Shown: in pieces, positions 1 to 8,776 of the stretch
Numbering within the stretch: position 1 is the first letter of the stretch
How the letters are laid out: every line of letters begins with the position of its first letter
Source of the DNA: Halodesulfurarchaeum formicicum
Lineage (GTDB): Archaea; Halobacteriota; Halobacteria; Halobacteriales; Halobacteriaceae
Direction: 5' to 3'
Length of the DNA: 64,000 nt
Assembly: GCF_001886955.1 (NCBI RefSeq)
Contig: NZ_CP016804.1
Coordinates: 682,001 to 746,000 of the forward strand
The notes under the pieces: model-generated
What the model was told of the DNA's origin: nothing
The model's database searches: none
The model's input: only the letters and a program-made list of their open reading frames with translations
Position numbers and translations under genes: made by a program

Positions 1-106
1 CGTCCCGATCGCCCGAGTCGGTGCTGATCGTTCGCACCTCGCCGACCTCCAGTACCTCGCCCCGGCGGTTCACGGCCATTTTATCGCGGTCCGGGCCGAA
101 AACCAT
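1..106 (-). CDS. Hypothetical protein, 5' part only
   Basis: The first 35 codons of a leftward gene that runs off the window. It starts at the ATG complementary to 104-106, with a GGGAG purine stretch a few bases upstream as a plausible ribosome site. The visible protein begins MVFGPDRDKMAV and continues with basic and valine-rich residues. I do not recognise it. It lies 15 bp after the stop of the upstream metallopeptidase gene on the same strand, so the two are probably co-transcribed. Confidence 0.5.
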   Translation of the reverse strand, partial: MVFGPDRDKMAVNRRGEVLEVGEVRTISTDSGDRD

Positions 107-121
107 GTCGCTCCCTACGTG

Positions 122-1084
122 TCAGTTGGGTGCCGTGGGTCGGACACGATCGAGCCAGCGACCCGGCGCTTCGAGTTCCGATTCGCGGGGCAGGTTCCCG
201 GGTTCGTCCCACACCGCGCCGGCCGCTTCGAGCCCCCGTTCGGCCACGATGGCGTCGAAAAATGCCCGCCCGCGTTCGTATTGCTCGCGTTTTCGATCCA
301 GCCCGAGCAGTCTCGAAACGACGGTGGAGAGTGGCCCGCCGCTCTGTCGGCGTGTGTCCAGTTTTCGTCGGAGCTCCGCCGAGGGCTTGTCGAACGCTTC
401 GTCCATGAGGAGTTCGGCGTAGCCCTCCACGACGGTCATCGCGCGATTTAGCTCCCCGTACTGGTCTTTCGGGAGCGATCCGGTAGCGAGTTCCGCGACG
501 ATTCCGGTGACTCGCTCGGCGAGGTAGGGGCGAAGCCAGGGTGCGACCCCGAACTCGGCGGCGTGAGCGACCTCGTGAAACGCGATCCAGCGCCGGAACC
601 GCTCGACCGGCACGTCCAGTTCGGCGGCGGTCGACACCAGGTTCGGATGCACGACGTAGAGACGGTGGGGTTCGGATTCGGCGAACAGAAGCGGGTCGTA
701 CTGCCCAAGGACCCGCCGCGAGAGGTAGGCCACCGAGCCGGCGATCGAGGCCGTGTTGAGGGGGCCGGTGATCCCGGGCAGCGCTCCCGGGCGGTCTGCA
801 AGCGGCTCGAAGGCGGTTTCGAGTGTTTCGAGTGTCGCCTCGATCCAGTGGTGGCGGTTCTGCACCTGTATCGTCCGTGGAAGATCGAACTCGATCCCGG
901 CTGTCGCCTGGATCTCCCGGTGGGCCGCTTGCAGATCCTCGGCGTAGGCCCCCCGAACCGAGTCGGAGAGGGCGAGGTCACCGGGGTCGGTTAATTCGTG
1001 TGCGGCCCGGCGGGCAGCCGCCCAGTCGACGCCGCCGTTCCCGTCCGCGCCCAGGAGTGCCCTGGCGCCCCCGATCGGATTCAT
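122..1084 (-). CDS. Zinc-dependent metallopeptidase-like protein (DUF2342 / F420-biosynthesis-associated type)
   Basis: A 320-residue protein with a zincin motif, HEVAHAAEF, near residue 168: two histidines and the intervening Glu as expected for metal binding and catalysis. A second helix, LNRAMTVVEGYAELLMD, follows about 50 residues later and could supply a third ligand. The length and the motif fit the actinobacterial/haloarchaeal DUF2342 family, often labelled zinc-dependent metalloprotease or coenzyme F420 biosynthesis associated protein. Real peptidase activity is not shown for most members. No signal peptide or membrane segment is visible, so it is probably cytoplasmic. The family assignment is from memory of the motif context. 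Confidence 0.75.
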   Translation of the reverse strand: MNPIGGARALLGADGNGGVDWAAARRAAHELTDPGDLALSDSVRGAYAEDLQAAHREIQATAGIEFDLPRTIQVQNRHHWIEATLETLETAFEPLADRPGALPGITGPLNTASIAGSVAYLSRRVLGQYDPLLFAESEPHRLYVVHPNLVSTAAELDVPVERFRRWIAFHEVAHAAEFGVAPWLRPYLAERVTGIVAELATGSLPKDQYGELNRAMTVVEGYAELLMDEAFDKPSAELRRKLDTRRQSGGPLSTVVSRLLGLDRKREQYERGRAFFDAIVAERGLEAAGAVWDEPGNLPRESELEAPGRWLDRVRPTAPN

Positions 1085-1153
1085 ACGACTCGTAGTCCGT
1101 GGAGGGGGGAAGGTCTTCCGGGCACTGGACCAACATCGCTTTACGCGGTGATC

Positions 1154-1166
1154 AAATATTCATTCA
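1154..1166 (-). promoter_or_regulatory. Putative TetR operator in the promoter of the regulator gene
   Basis: Reads AAATATTCATTCA on the plus strand, that is TGAATGAATATTT on the minus strand. The same 12-base core TGAATGAATATT occurs at 1800-1811 just before the ABC operon. The site ends 3 nt before the regulator's ATG and follows a box A-like TTTACG at 1140-1145, so bound protein would cover the start of a leaderless transcript. Autorepression is inferred. Confidence 0.6.
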
Positions 1167-1169
1167 GCA

Positions 1170-1769
1170 ATGGTCGAGCGACACGCGTTTCTCGAGGAGC
1201 CGTCGAACACCCGCGAGGCCATTATGCAGGCGACCTATCACGCACTCTGTGAGTACGGATACGCGGGATTGACGATCTCCCGGATCGCCGAGTTCTTCGA
1301 GAAGTCAAAGAGCCTGCTCTATCACCATTATGAGAGCAAGGACGAACTCCTCCTGGATTTTCTCGGATTCATGCTCGAGGAGTTCGAGTCGGTGCCCGAG
1401 GACCGTGAGGCGGCCGCCAACGAACGGCTGGCCGAGTTCTTCGACCAGGCGCTCTCGGACACTCACTCCAAGGAGGCGCTCAACTTCACCCGGGCAATGG
1501 TCGAGTTGCGGGCCCAGGCAGCCCACGACGACCGATTTCGCGAGCACTTCACCGACAGCGATCAGGTCTTTCACGACCGATTGGCCGACATCATCCGGGC
1601 CGGCATCGAGTCTGGCACGTTCCGACCAGTGGATCCTGACCGGGTTGCCGCTTTTCTACTGGCGACGATCAACGGTGCGATGACCCAGCAGGTCACCGCC
1701 AGGAGCGAGGACACGGATCAGGTTCGCGAGGAACTCTCGCGGTACGTCTCGTCGGTTCTGGAGCCCTGA
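1170..1769 (+). CDS. TetR/AcrR-family transcriptional regulator
   Basis: A 199-residue one-component regulator. Residues about 12-60 form the TetR helix-turn-helix (TREAIMQATYHAL, then YAGLTISRIAEFFEKSKSLLYHHYESKDELL), and the rest is an alpha-helical ligand-binding and dimer domain typical of the family in length. The start sits directly after an operator-like sequence, with no room for a leader. It lies upstream of, and in the same direction as, an ABC export operon that begins with the same operator sequence. It probably represses both itself and that operon until an unknown ligand binds. Confidence 0.9.
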   Translation: MVERHAFLEEPSNTREAIMQATYHALCEYGYAGLTISRIAEFFEKSKSLLYHHYESKDELLLDFLGFMLEEFESVPEDREAAANERLAEFFDQALSDTHSKEALNFTRAMVELRAQAAHDDRFREHFTDSDQVFHDRLADIIRAGIESGTFRPVDPDRVAAFLLATINGAMTQQVTARSEDTDQVREELSRYVSSVLEP

Positions 1770-1799
1770 CCTGGGGCCTGCCAGAAGACCTATCCATGG

Positions 1800-1813
1800 T
1801 GAATGAATATTCA
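1800..1813 (+). promoter_or_regulatory. Putative TetR operator of the ABC export operon
   Basis: TGAATGAATATTCA, containing the perfect 10-bp palindrome TGAATATTCA at 1804-1813. It lies 80-93 nt before the GTG start of the secreted-protein gene and matches, in opposite orientation, the site before the tetR gene. A shared sequence this AT-rich and long in GC-rich DNA is unlikely to be chance, and the spacing fits a promoter-overlapping operator. Confidence 0.6.
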
Positions 1814-1892
1814 GTTATGAAGATCGATGAGCTACTATTCAGTCCGCACAGCCACTGGGACGAACCTCGATACCCTCTCGGAGCGCTGAATC

Positions 1893-3347
1893 GTGCGCTC
1901 CCGTTCCGTAACTGGCCTGCTCACCCTGGTTTTGATCATCGCCGCCGTCACGGTCGCGGTTCCGGCGAGTGGTTCGATCTCGAACCTCGCGATCGAGTCC
2001 GCGACGCCGACAGTCGAGGATCCGGCCCCAGGCGAGCGGTTTTCCGTGTCGGTTACGATCGCGAATTACGACGATATGGCGGCCTTCGAGGTCACCGACG
2101 TCTACATCCGTGACGCCGGGCGAGCGAACGAACACGCCCGGGTCGAAGACGTCGGCACAGTTCGCCCCGGTGGAAGTCTTACCGTGCCTATTTCGCTCTC
2201 ATTCGAGGATTCGGGGACTCGTGACCTTCGAGTGCATACTCGGGTCGAAAACGAGAGTGGCGATCACCGATCGGTCTCCTACCCGCTCACCATCGACGTC
2301 GAACCCCCGGATGAGGCCGTTCTGCGTATCGACGACATCGACGCCGTGGCCGGACAGGAGGAGCAGGTGAACGTCACCGTCTCGAACGGTGAGGATCGCC
2401 CGCTCTCGAACGTGAGACTCGAACTCGGGGGCGATGCGATCGTCGACAACGCCGAGCGCGTTACTGCCTCGCTGGGGGCGGGCACCCAGGCCGTCCATCG
2501 CTACGATCTGACCTTCGCCGAATCCGGCAGTCAGACGGTCACCGGGACGGTGACCTACCGGACGGCCGACGGCCAGACCCGGTCGGTCGACCGGTCGATG
2601 ACTGTCGATGTTGAACCGGCCAGAACCGACCCCGAACTCACCCTGACGCCGATCCAGTCGCCTGACGGGCCCGCGCTGGAGGCGACCCTCGTGCAGTACG
2701 GAAACGCCGAACTGCGCGACGTGGAACTCCGGGCGGTCAGAAACGGGCGGATACTCGCCCGATCCGTTCTCGATGACGTGCCGGCGACGGAGTCCCGAAC
2801 GGCGACCTTCGACGGAGCGACCCTCGGGAGCGGGAACCTGACTGTCGTCGCGTCCTACACCGCGTCCGGTACCGATCGGACGATCGAAGCCAGCCGCGAC
2901 TACCAGCCGACCGACACCGCGGCGATCACACTCTCCGGAGTCGAGGTCACCCGCGAGGGCACGATCGTCACCTTGCGCGGTGACGCCGCGAACGTGGGCA
3001 GCAACGACCTCGAATCGGTTCGGGTCGCCGTCGAGCCGGCGGCGGGAGTCTCCCCCAGTTCGCCGTCACGTGATTACTTCATCGGCGGGATCGAGGCGAG
3101 CGAGTTCGGGACCTTCGAGCTTACGGCAAACGTCACCGATTCGGCCGGATCGGTGCCGATTCGGGTTGCCTACTCGGCAGGCGGCGAGCAGTTCGAAACG
3201 CGTGAGTTCGTCGAACTCGACGACGGGGCGGGCGATTCGGACGCCGAAGACCAGTCAGGAACTGGTGGGCTGGGTCTGCTCCGGCTCGGGATCGTCGGCC
3301 TCGTGGGGGCTCTGATCGGCGCGGCGCTGTATCGCTGGCGCACATGA
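1893..3347 (+). CDS. Secreted, membrane-anchored CARDB-like protein (COG1361 type)
   Basis: A 484-residue protein starting at GTG. Residues about 5-26 form a signal peptide (TGLLTLVLIIAAVTVAVPA). The body is repeated beta-sandwich modules with phrases such as FSVSVTIANYDD, EEQVNVTVSNGEDRPLSNV and TIVTLRGDAANVG, typical of CARDB or COG1361 extracellular domains. The C-terminus has an acidic linker followed by one transmembrane helix (LLRLGIVGLVGALIGAALY) and a short basic tail. It is first in an operon with a MacB-type ATPase and permease, which it overlaps by 4 nt (ATGA). It probably acts outside the membrane as a binding or adaptor part of that ABC system. Substrate unknown. Confidence 0.8.
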   Translation: MRSRSVTGLLTLVLIIAAVTVAVPASGSISNLAIESATPTVEDPAPGERFSVSVTIANYDDMAAFEVTDVYIRDAGRANEHARVEDVGTVRPGGSLTVPISLSFEDSGTRDLRVHTRVENESGDHRSVSYPLTIDVEPPDEAVLRIDDIDAVAGQEEQVNVTVSNGEDRPLSNVRLELGGDAIVDNAERVTASLGAGTQAVHRYDLTFAESGSQTVTGTVTYRTADGQTRSVDRSMTVDVEPARTDPELTLTPIQSPDGPALEATLVQYGNAELRDVELRAVRNGRILARSVLDDVPATESRTATFDGATLGSGNLTVVASYTASGTDRTIEASRDYQPTDTAAITLSGVEVTREGTIVTLRGDAANVGSNDLESVRVAVEPAAGVSPSSPSRDYFIGGIEASEFGTFELTANVTDSAGSVPIRVAYSAGGEQFETREFVELDDGAGDSDAEDQSGTGGLGLLRLGIVGLVGALIGAALYRWRT

Positions 3348-4006
3348 GCATTCTCGAACTCGAAGGGGTCATCAAGCGCTATCGGAGCGGGAGCGAGACC
3401 ATCGAGGCCCTCAAGGGCGTGGACTTTCACGCCGACCGGGGGGAGATGGTGACCGTGATCGGGCCCTCCGGGTCGGGCAAGAGCACGATGCTCAACATGA
3501 CTGGCTTGTTGGATACGCCCACCGAAGGGACCGTCCGGCTGGAAGGGGTCGACGTGTCGGGGCTCAGCGAGGACGAACTCACCGAAAAGCGACGGTCGGG
3601 AATCGGCTTTGTCTTCCAGGACTTTCACCTGCTGCCGATGCTTACTGCCGTCGAGAACGTCGAATTGCCTTCGATGTGGGACACCAGTATCGATCGCCAC
3701 GAGCGGGCGATCGACCTGCTCCGCCGGGTGGGGCTCGGTGATCGGCTCGATCACCTGCCGAGCCAACTCTCCGGCGGGCAACAACAGCGGGTGGCGATCG
3801 CCCGCGCCCTGATCAACGAGCCGAAGGTGCTCCTCGCGGACGAACCCACGGGGAACCTCGATCAGGAGACCGCCCGCACCATCCTGGCGGAACTCACCCG
3901 ACTCAAGACCGAGGAGAACATCGCGATCGTCGTCGTGACACACGATGAACTGCTGATGGACTACGCGGACCGCACCGTCGAACTGATCGACGGGGTGATC
4001 ACGTGA
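3344..4006 (+). CDS. ABC transporter ATPase, MacB/LolD type
   Basis: A 220-residue ATP-binding subunit. Walker A is GPSGSGKST (about residue 41), the signature is [15 protein letters not shown] (about 142), Walker B is [12 protein letters not shown], and the H-loop is VVVTHD. Length and the DEPTGNLD form are those of the MacB/LolD/FtsE group, which powers extrusion or mechanical work at the membrane rather than import. Its start overlaps the preceding gene and its end overlaps the permease gene (GTGA), giving a tightly coupled three-gene operon under the TetR-type operator. Confidence 0.95.
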   Translation: MSILELEGVIKRYRSGSETIEALKGVDFHADRGEMVTVIGPSGSGKSTMLNMTGLLDTPTEGTVRLEGVDVSGLSEDELTEKRRSGIGFVFQDFHLLPMLTAVENVELPSMWDTSIDRHERAIDLLRRVGLGDRLDHLPSQLSGGQQQRVAIARALINEPKVLLADEPTGNLDQETARTILAELTRLKTEENIAIVVVTHDELLMDYADRTVELIDGVIT

Positions 4007-5148
4007 GCCGGATTGCCGCGGCCCTGTGGCGGTTTCCGAGTGTCTCCATGGCCTGGCGGAATCTCGGCCGAAACCGGGTTCGAACCGCCCTCGCCGCACT
4101 CGGGGTCGTCATCGGGGTGGTCGCGATCGCCTCGCTGGGGATGGCCGGTGCAGCCCTCCAGTACCAGGCGACACAGGACCTCGGGGGGCTCGCCGACGAA
4201 GTGACGGTAACGCCCGGCGAGGACAACCCCGCCGAGGGCTTGACCGAATCACAGATCGAGGCGATCGAATCCGTCGTCACCGACGCGACGGTCGTCCCGA
4301 AGAAATCCGCGCGAACGGTGATCGAATCGGGAGGTGAACAGGCGGGCGTGAGCGTGACCGGCGTGACCGAGGCCAGTGCACTCTACGACGTGGCGTCCGG
4401 GACGGCCCCGGATCGCTTGCAATCAGGAGCCTTGATCGACAGCACGACCGCAACAGAGTTACAGCTCGGCCTGGGTGATCCAGTGGAGTACGACGGCCGG
4501 CTCTACCGGATCCGTGGCATCATCGACACCGGTGGAGGCTTCGGAGGGGCTGGCGGGAGCGGCACGCTGGTGCTCCCGGTTTCGGCCATCGACACGGAGC
4601 TTTACAGTTCGGTCAGTGTGATCGCCGCGGACGGGGAAGCGGCGACTCGAATCGCGACGGCGATCGAGGAGCGACTCAACGAACGGGAAGAAGTCGTGAG
4701 TGCCACGACCCTGGCGGACATTCAGGAACAGATCGACTCGTTTTTGCGGACGCTGAACCTCGCGCTGTTCGGAATCGGATCCATCTCCCTCGTGGTGGCG
4801 AGCGTGGCGATTCTCAACGTCATGCTCATGAGCACCGTCGAACGGCGCGGCGAGATCGGCGTACTGCGCGCAGTCGGAATCAGGCGGGGTGAAGTCCTCC
4901 GGATGATCCTGGCCGAGGCAGCGTTTCTGGGTATGATCGGTGGGGTCCTCGGTGTGCTCCTCTCGTTCGGGGTGGGACTGTTACTGTTCGAGTTCCTCGT
5001 CGGGGACGCGATGCTCGTGCTCGGGTGGCAAAGCATGCAGTATCTGTTCCTCGGCTTTGTCTTTGCGGTCGGCGCGAGTCTGCTCAGCGGTCTCTACCCA
5101 GCCTGGAAGGCCGCGAACGACCGGCCGGTCGATTCGCTTCGCGCGTAG
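4003..5148 (+). CDS. ABC transporter permease, MacB/FtsX type
   Basis: A 381-residue permease, GTG start overlapping the ATPase by 4 nt. An N-terminal helix (RTALAALGVVIGVVAIASLGMAG) precedes a large extracellular MacB-like domain (about 50-240), then three C-terminal transmembrane helices containing NVMLMSTVERRGEIGVLRAVG, the conserved FtsX cytoplasmic loop. This four-helix layout is that of MacB-type permeases. With the ATPase and the anchored CARDB-like protein it probably forms an export or envelope-stress complex. The cargo cannot be told from sequence. Confidence 0.93.
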   Translation: MSRIAAALWRFPSVSMAWRNLGRNRVRTALAALGVVIGVVAIASLGMAGAALQYQATQDLGGLADEVTVTPGEDNPAEGLTESQIEAIESVVTDATVVPKKSARTVIESGGEQAGVSVTGVTEASALYDVASGTAPDRLQSGALIDSTTATELQLGLGDPVEYDGRLYRIRGIIDTGGGFGGAGGSGTLVLPVSAIDTELYSSVSVIAADGEAATRIATAIEERLNEREEVVSATTLADIQEQIDSFLRTLNLALFGIGSISLVVASVAILNVMLMSTVERRGEIGVLRAVGIRRGEVLRMILAEAAFLGMIGGVLGVLLSFGVGLLLFEFLVGDAMLVLGWQSMQYLFLGFVFAVGASLLSGLYPAWKAANDRPVDSLRA

Positions 5149-5373
5149 TCACCGGGGCCGATCGATGTTCTTGACCCGGGATGCAAGTTTCCAGATGGCT
5201 ACGGCGAGGACGGTCGCGAATACGGCGACACCAAGCGCAGTCAACGGTGACACCGGGGGCTTGCTTCCCGGCTCCCCTGCCGGCTTTTCGACGCCGTCGG
5301 ACCGGTCGAAGAGAACCAGTTTCGGGACGGTCTCGACCTCGATCTGATCCACGTGAAACTCGACGATGCCCAT
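5149..5373 (-). CDS. Small single-pass membrane protein
   Basis: A 74-residue protein, convergent with the ABC permease gene and directly abutting its stop. Its first half is soluble and acidic (FHVDQIEVETVPKLVLFD). Residues about 45-63 form one transmembrane helix (LTALGVAVFATVLAVAIWKL), followed by a short basic tail, giving an N-out, C-in prediction. No family recognised. The reading frame is plausible in codon use, but nothing else supports function. Confidence 0.6.
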   Translation of the reverse strand: MGIVEFHVDQIEVETVPKLVLFDRSDGVEKPAGEPGSKPPVSPLTALGVAVFATVLAVAIWKLASRVKNIDRPR

Positions 5374-5463
5374 GCGTACATGTCAACGCTCCACGACGAT
5401 AGCTCTTCGGGCTTCCCCCGCCGGGATCGACCGTTTAACGTCGATGGGATCACCAGTACGGGT

Positions 5464-6528
5464 ATGGACAGCACTCAGCGCGAATTCCTCGAAACGCTGC
5501 TCGAGACGGAAAGCCCCTCGGGCTACGAGACCCCGGCGCTCCGGGCCTGGATCGACTACGTTTCAAGCTTCGCCGATTCGGTCGAGACAGACGCCTACGG
5601 GAATGCCGTCGCCTCTTTCGAGGGCGATAGCGAGGTCTCGATCGCCGTTACTGGCCACGCCGACGAGATCGGGTATGCGGTCTCCTCGATCACCGAGGAG
5701 GGCTTTCTCCGGATTATTCCGGTGGGTGGCTCGGACCCTGCTGTCTCTCGTGGGACCCAGATCGAAATCCAGACCGACGAGGGGCCGGTCAACGGCGTCA
5801 TCGCCCAGACGGCCATTCACCTCCGCGATCGAGGTGAGAGCGGTGAGGTCCCCGAGATCACGGCCCAGCACGTCGATATCGGAGCCAAAGACGGGGCGGC
5901 CGCTCGCGAACTCGTCGAGGTCGGGGACCCCGCGATTCCGGCCGTCGGCCTCCACGATCTGGCGGGCAGCCGGATCGCCGGTCGCGGCATCGACAATCGG
6001 GCGGGCCTCTGGGTCGCCGCCGAGACGCTCCGCCGGGCGGTCGAGCGAGACGTCGATGCGACCGTTCACGCCGTCGCGACCGTCCAGGAGGAACTCGGCA
6101 CGAAGGGCGCGATGATGGTCGGGACGGAACTCGACGCCGACGCTGTCGTCGCGGTGGACGTGACTCATGCCTCGGACAACCCGGCCTATCCGGAGGATCA
6201 GGCAAGCGATGTCTCGCTCGGGGAGGGCCCGGTCGTGACGCGGGGGACGGCCAACCACCCCGAGTTGGTGAACGCCGTTCGTGAGGCCGCCGAGTCCGCG
6301 GATCTCCCCGTTCAGTTGCAGGCCTCTGGACGCCGGACGGGCACCGACGCGGACGCCTTCTACACTCAGCGGGGTGGCACGCCGAGTCTCAACCTCGGCA
6401 TCCCGAACCGATACATGCACACGCCGGTCGAAGTGATCGACACCGAAGATCTCTCCCAGGCCGCTGCAGTCCTGACTGAGACGGCGGCCCAGGCCGAAAC
6501 GGGCGCGGACTTCCGGACTTCGCTCTGA
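5464..6528 (+). CDS. M42-family metallo-aminopeptidase
   Basis: A 354-residue enzyme of the M42 (glutamyl aminopeptidase / endoglucanase-like) family, which trims peptides in the cytosol as large dimetal complexes. Metal and catalytic motifs are in order: GHADEIG (His, Asp), GRGIDNRAG (bridging Asp), QEELGTKGA (catalytic Glu pair), AVDVTHASD and, near the end, YMHTPVEV (His ligand). The start MDSTQREFLETLL is preferred over an upstream in-frame ATG because a box A-like TTTAACG at 5433-5439 lies about 27 nt before it, implying a leaderless transcript. Family length is usual. Confidence 0.93.
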   Translation: MDSTQREFLETLLETESPSGYETPALRAWIDYVSSFADSVETDAYGNAVASFEGDSEVSIAVTGHADEIGYAVSSITEEGFLRIIPVGGSDPAVSRGTQIEIQTDEGPVNGVIAQTAIHLRDRGESGEVPEITAQHVDIGAKDGAAARELVEVGDPAIPAVGLHDLAGSRIAGRGIDNRAGLWVAAETLRRAVERDVDATVHAVATVQEELGTKGAMMVGTELDADAVVAVDVTHASDNPAYPEDQASDVSLGEGPVVTRGTANHPELVNAVREAAESADLPVQLQASGRRTGTDADAFYTQRGGTPSLNLGIPNRYMHTPVEVIDTEDLSQAAAVLTETAAQAETGADFRTSL

Positions 6529-6572
6529 GCGGGTTCCGGAGCGTTTAAGCGGGCCAGGGCGCTGGCTGGGGT

Positions 6573-6758
6573 ATGAGCGGGCGACCTCTCGATGTCCTGG
6601 AGGCGGCCCTCGAGGAATCGGTCACGGTCACGTTGAAAGGTGAGGAGACGTTCACCGGCGTCCTCGCGGGGTACGACCAGCATATGAACCTGGTTCTGGA
6701 AGCGGGAGAAGACACAACCGTTATACGCGGCGATAACGTCGTCTCGATAGACATATGA
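6573..6758 (+). CDS. lsm: Lsm/Sm-like RNA-binding protein
   Basis: A 61-residue Sm-fold protein, shorter than most archaeal SmAP but with both motifs: Sm1 around [27 protein letters not shown] and Sm2 at [13 protein letters not shown]. It forms a ring that binds U-rich RNA, and haloarchaeal Lsm affects sRNA and tRNA binding and motility. A box A-like TTTAAG at 6544-6549 precedes it. Its stop overlaps the start of the L37e gene (ATGA), the conserved haloarchaeal lsm-rpl37e pair. Confidence 0.95.
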   Translation: MSGRPLDVLEAALEESVTVTLKGEETFTGVLAGYDQHMNLVLEAGEDTTVIRGDNVVSIDI

Positions 6759-6931
6759 CTGGATCCGGAACGCCGAGTCAGGGCAAAAAGAACACCAAGA
6801 CACACGTGAAGTGCCGACGGTGTGGCGAGAAGTCCTACCACGTGAAGAAGGGCGTCTGTTCGAGTTGCGGCTTCGGGAAATCTTCAAAGCGCCGCGGCTA
6901 CGAGTGGGAGTCCAAAGCGGGCGATAACTAA
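6755..6931 (+). CDS. rpl37e: 50S ribosomal protein L37e
   Basis: A 58-residue zinc-ribbon ribosomal protein: [20 protein letters not shown], then two CxxC pairs (CRRCG at about 20-24, CSSCG at about 35-39) and the basic tail [16 protein letters not shown]. The length and the motif [10 protein letters not shown] are diagnostic. It starts inside the lsm stop codon region (4-nt overlap), so the two are translated from one message. Confidence 0.97.
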   Translation: MTGSGTPSQGKKNTKTHVKCRRCGEKSYHVKKGVCSSCGFGKSSKRRGYEWESKAGDN

Positions 6932-6943
6932 GACCGCCTTCTC

Positions 6944-6968
6944 CTGTCGCTTTCCCGCGTAGCGACAG
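6944..6968 (+). other. Stem-loop after rpl37e
   Basis: Perfect 8-bp inverted repeat CTGTCGCT / AGCGACAG separated by 9 nt, 12 nt after the rpl37e stop. It may protect the 3' end of the lsm-rpl37e message. There is no U-run right after it, so it is not a classical terminator. Confidence 0.5.
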
Positions 6969-6991
6969 CACTGGCGCTCTGTCTCCCGCGT

Positions 6992-7011
6992 GTATCCACG
7001 TTTTTGGATAC
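6992..7011 (+). promoter_or_regulatory. Inverted repeat upstream of purF
   Basis: GTATCCA, six bases, TGGATAC: a perfect 7-bp-arm inverted repeat 73-92 nt before the purF start. The spacing of about one helical turn between arm centres suits a dimeric regulator. I cannot assign it to a known regulator. Confidence 0.45.
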
Positions 7012-7083
7012 TTTCTTACCAAAGCCGGCGAAAACCTGCACGTTCCCGATGGGTTTTTCCGGTGGGTCCGGTAATGAGGATCC

Positions 7084-8532
7084 ATGTCAACCGGCGAGGT
7101 CCCCGCCCGGGACTCAACGGGGCCGACCGAGAAATGTGGCGTCGTGGGGGTGAGCCACGAGACGGAGGGCGCCGCGCTCCCGACTTACTACGCGCTGTAC
7201 GCCCTCCAGCATCGTGGCCAGGAATCGGCCGGAATCGTCACCCACGATGGGTTCCAGCAGCACGAACACATCGGGATGGGGCTCGTTGGTGAGGCCTTCG
7301 ACCAGGGCGATATCGACACGCTGCACGGGCAGTCGGGAATCGGGCACGTTCGCTATCCGACTGCTGGCAGCGTCGATGAGTCGAACGCCCAGCCCTTTAC
7401 CGTCTCCTTCGAGGCCGGCTCGCTGGCGCTGAGTCACAACGGGAACCTCGTGAACACGGAGGCGTTGCGCTCGAAGCTCACGGAACAGGGCCACGCGTTC
7501 AGCTCCGACGGCGACACGGAGGTCATCGCCCACGACCTCGCGCGGAACCTCCTCGAATCCGATCTGGTCAGAGCGGTCAAGCGAACGATGGAGCGGCTGC
7601 ACGGCTCCTATGCCCTCACCGTCATGCACGACGATACCGTCATGGGTATCCGCGACCCGGAGGGCAATCGACCGCTGATCATCGGAGAACTGGAGGATGG
7701 GTACGTCATCGCCAGTGAGAGTGCCGCGATCGATACGCTCGGTGGCGAGGTAGTTCGGGACGTTCGACCCGGCGAACTGGTCGTCCTGGACGAGGACGGC
7801 TCCGGCTTCGACGCCTACCAGCTTCAGTCCCCCGAGCGGACCGCGAACTGCTTTTTCGAGTACGTTTACTTCGCCCGTCCGGACTCGGTCATCGACGGGG
7901 AACTGGTCTATGAGGTCCGCCGGGAACTGGGGCGGAAACTCTACGAGGAAGCGGGGGTCGAGACCGACGTGGTGATGCCGGTTCCGGACTCGGGGCGAGC
8001 CTTCGCCTCGGGGTATGCGGAGGCGGCTCCGGACGTGGAGTTCGCCGAGGGGCTGATGAAAAACCGGTACGTGGGTCGAACCTTCATCATGCCGACCCAG
8101 GAGGCCCGCGAGCGCGCGGTCCGGCTCAAACTGAACCCGATCCGGAGCACGGTCGAGGACCGCTCGGTGACGCTCATCGACGACAGTATCGTCCGCGGGA
8201 CTACCTCCCGGCAGCTGGTCGATCTGCTCCGTGAGGCGGGGGCGGAGTCGGTCCACGTCCGCATCGGTGCGCCGCCGATCACCGCGCCCTGTTACATGGG
8301 CATCGACATGGCCGATCGCGACGAGTTGATCGCCGCGGAGGGCGATGTGGGGGCCGTCGAGGAGCAGATCGGCGCGGACAGCCTGGCGTACATCTCTCCC
8401 TCGGCCGTCGCAGACTCGATCGGGACCGCACGGTCGGATCTCTGTATGGGCTGTGTCACTGGCGAATACCCCTACGACATCAAGGGGGAGGCCACCGACA
8501 GGGACGTGGCCGCGCCCGTTCTGGACGAGTGA
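7084..8532 (+). CDS. purF: Amidophosphoribosyltransferase
   Basis: A 482-residue enzyme that makes phosphoribosylamine from PRPP and glutamine, the first committed step of purine synthesis. An N-terminal stretch of 17 residues precedes CGVVGV, whose Cys18 should become the N-terminal nucleophile after propeptide removal. The glutaminase domain shows LQHRGQESAGI, and the phosphoribosyltransferase domain has the PRPP loop VTLIDDSIVRGTTSRQL near residue 365. Four cysteines suitable for an FeS cluster are present (ANCFFEY, APCYMG and LCMGCVTGEYP). The gene stands alone, with a palindrome in its promoter. Confidence 0.96.
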   Translation: MSTGEVPARDSTGPTEKCGVVGVSHETEGAALPTYYALYALQHRGQESAGIVTHDGFQQHEHIGMGLVGEAFDQGDIDTLHGQSGIGHVRYPTAGSVDESNAQPFTVSFEAGSLALSHNGNLVNTEALRSKLTEQGHAFSSDGDTEVIAHDLARNLLESDLVRAVKRTMERLHGSYALTVMHDDTVMGIRDPEGNRPLIIGELEDGYVIASESAAIDTLGGEVVRDVRPGELVVLDEDGSGFDAYQLQSPERTANCFFEYVYFARPDSVIDGELVYEVRRELGRKLYEEAGVETDVVMPVPDSGRAFASGYAEAAPDVEFAEGLMKNRYVGRTFIMPTQEARERAVRLKLNPIRSTVEDRSVTLIDDSIVRGTTSRQLVDLLREAGAESVHVRIGAPPITAPCYMGIDMADRDELIAAEGDVGAVEEQIGADSLAYISPSAVADSIGTARSDLCMGCVTGEYPYDIKGEATDRDVAAPVLDE

Positions 8533-8616
8533 GCCGGCTGGGGATTTCGGGCGAGCGAACGACCGAATAGAAGGGCTTTTACTTGGCGGGTGGCAATCCT
8601 CGGCTGCGTTCCGATC

Positions 8617-8701
<85 letters not shown>

Positions 8702-8713
8702 TTTTCAGCGACT

Positions 8714-8754
8714 CTCACCTCGCAGCGACCAGCTTGCTGTGTCGCTGCGATGAG
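8714..8754 (+). repeat. Hairpin just downstream of tRNA-Leu
   Basis: Arms TCGCAGCGAC (8720-8729) and GTCGCTGCGA (8741-8750), perfect over 10 bp, extended by CTCA/TGAG (8714-8717, 8751-8754) beyond a two-base bulge. It is the first of three hairpins in the gene-free 275 bp between tRNA-Leu and acyP. Open frames across this stretch translate tRNA-like sequence and are not credible proteins. Confidence 0.7.
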
Positions 8755-8776
8755 ATCGCGGGCGGAAATGCGGTCG

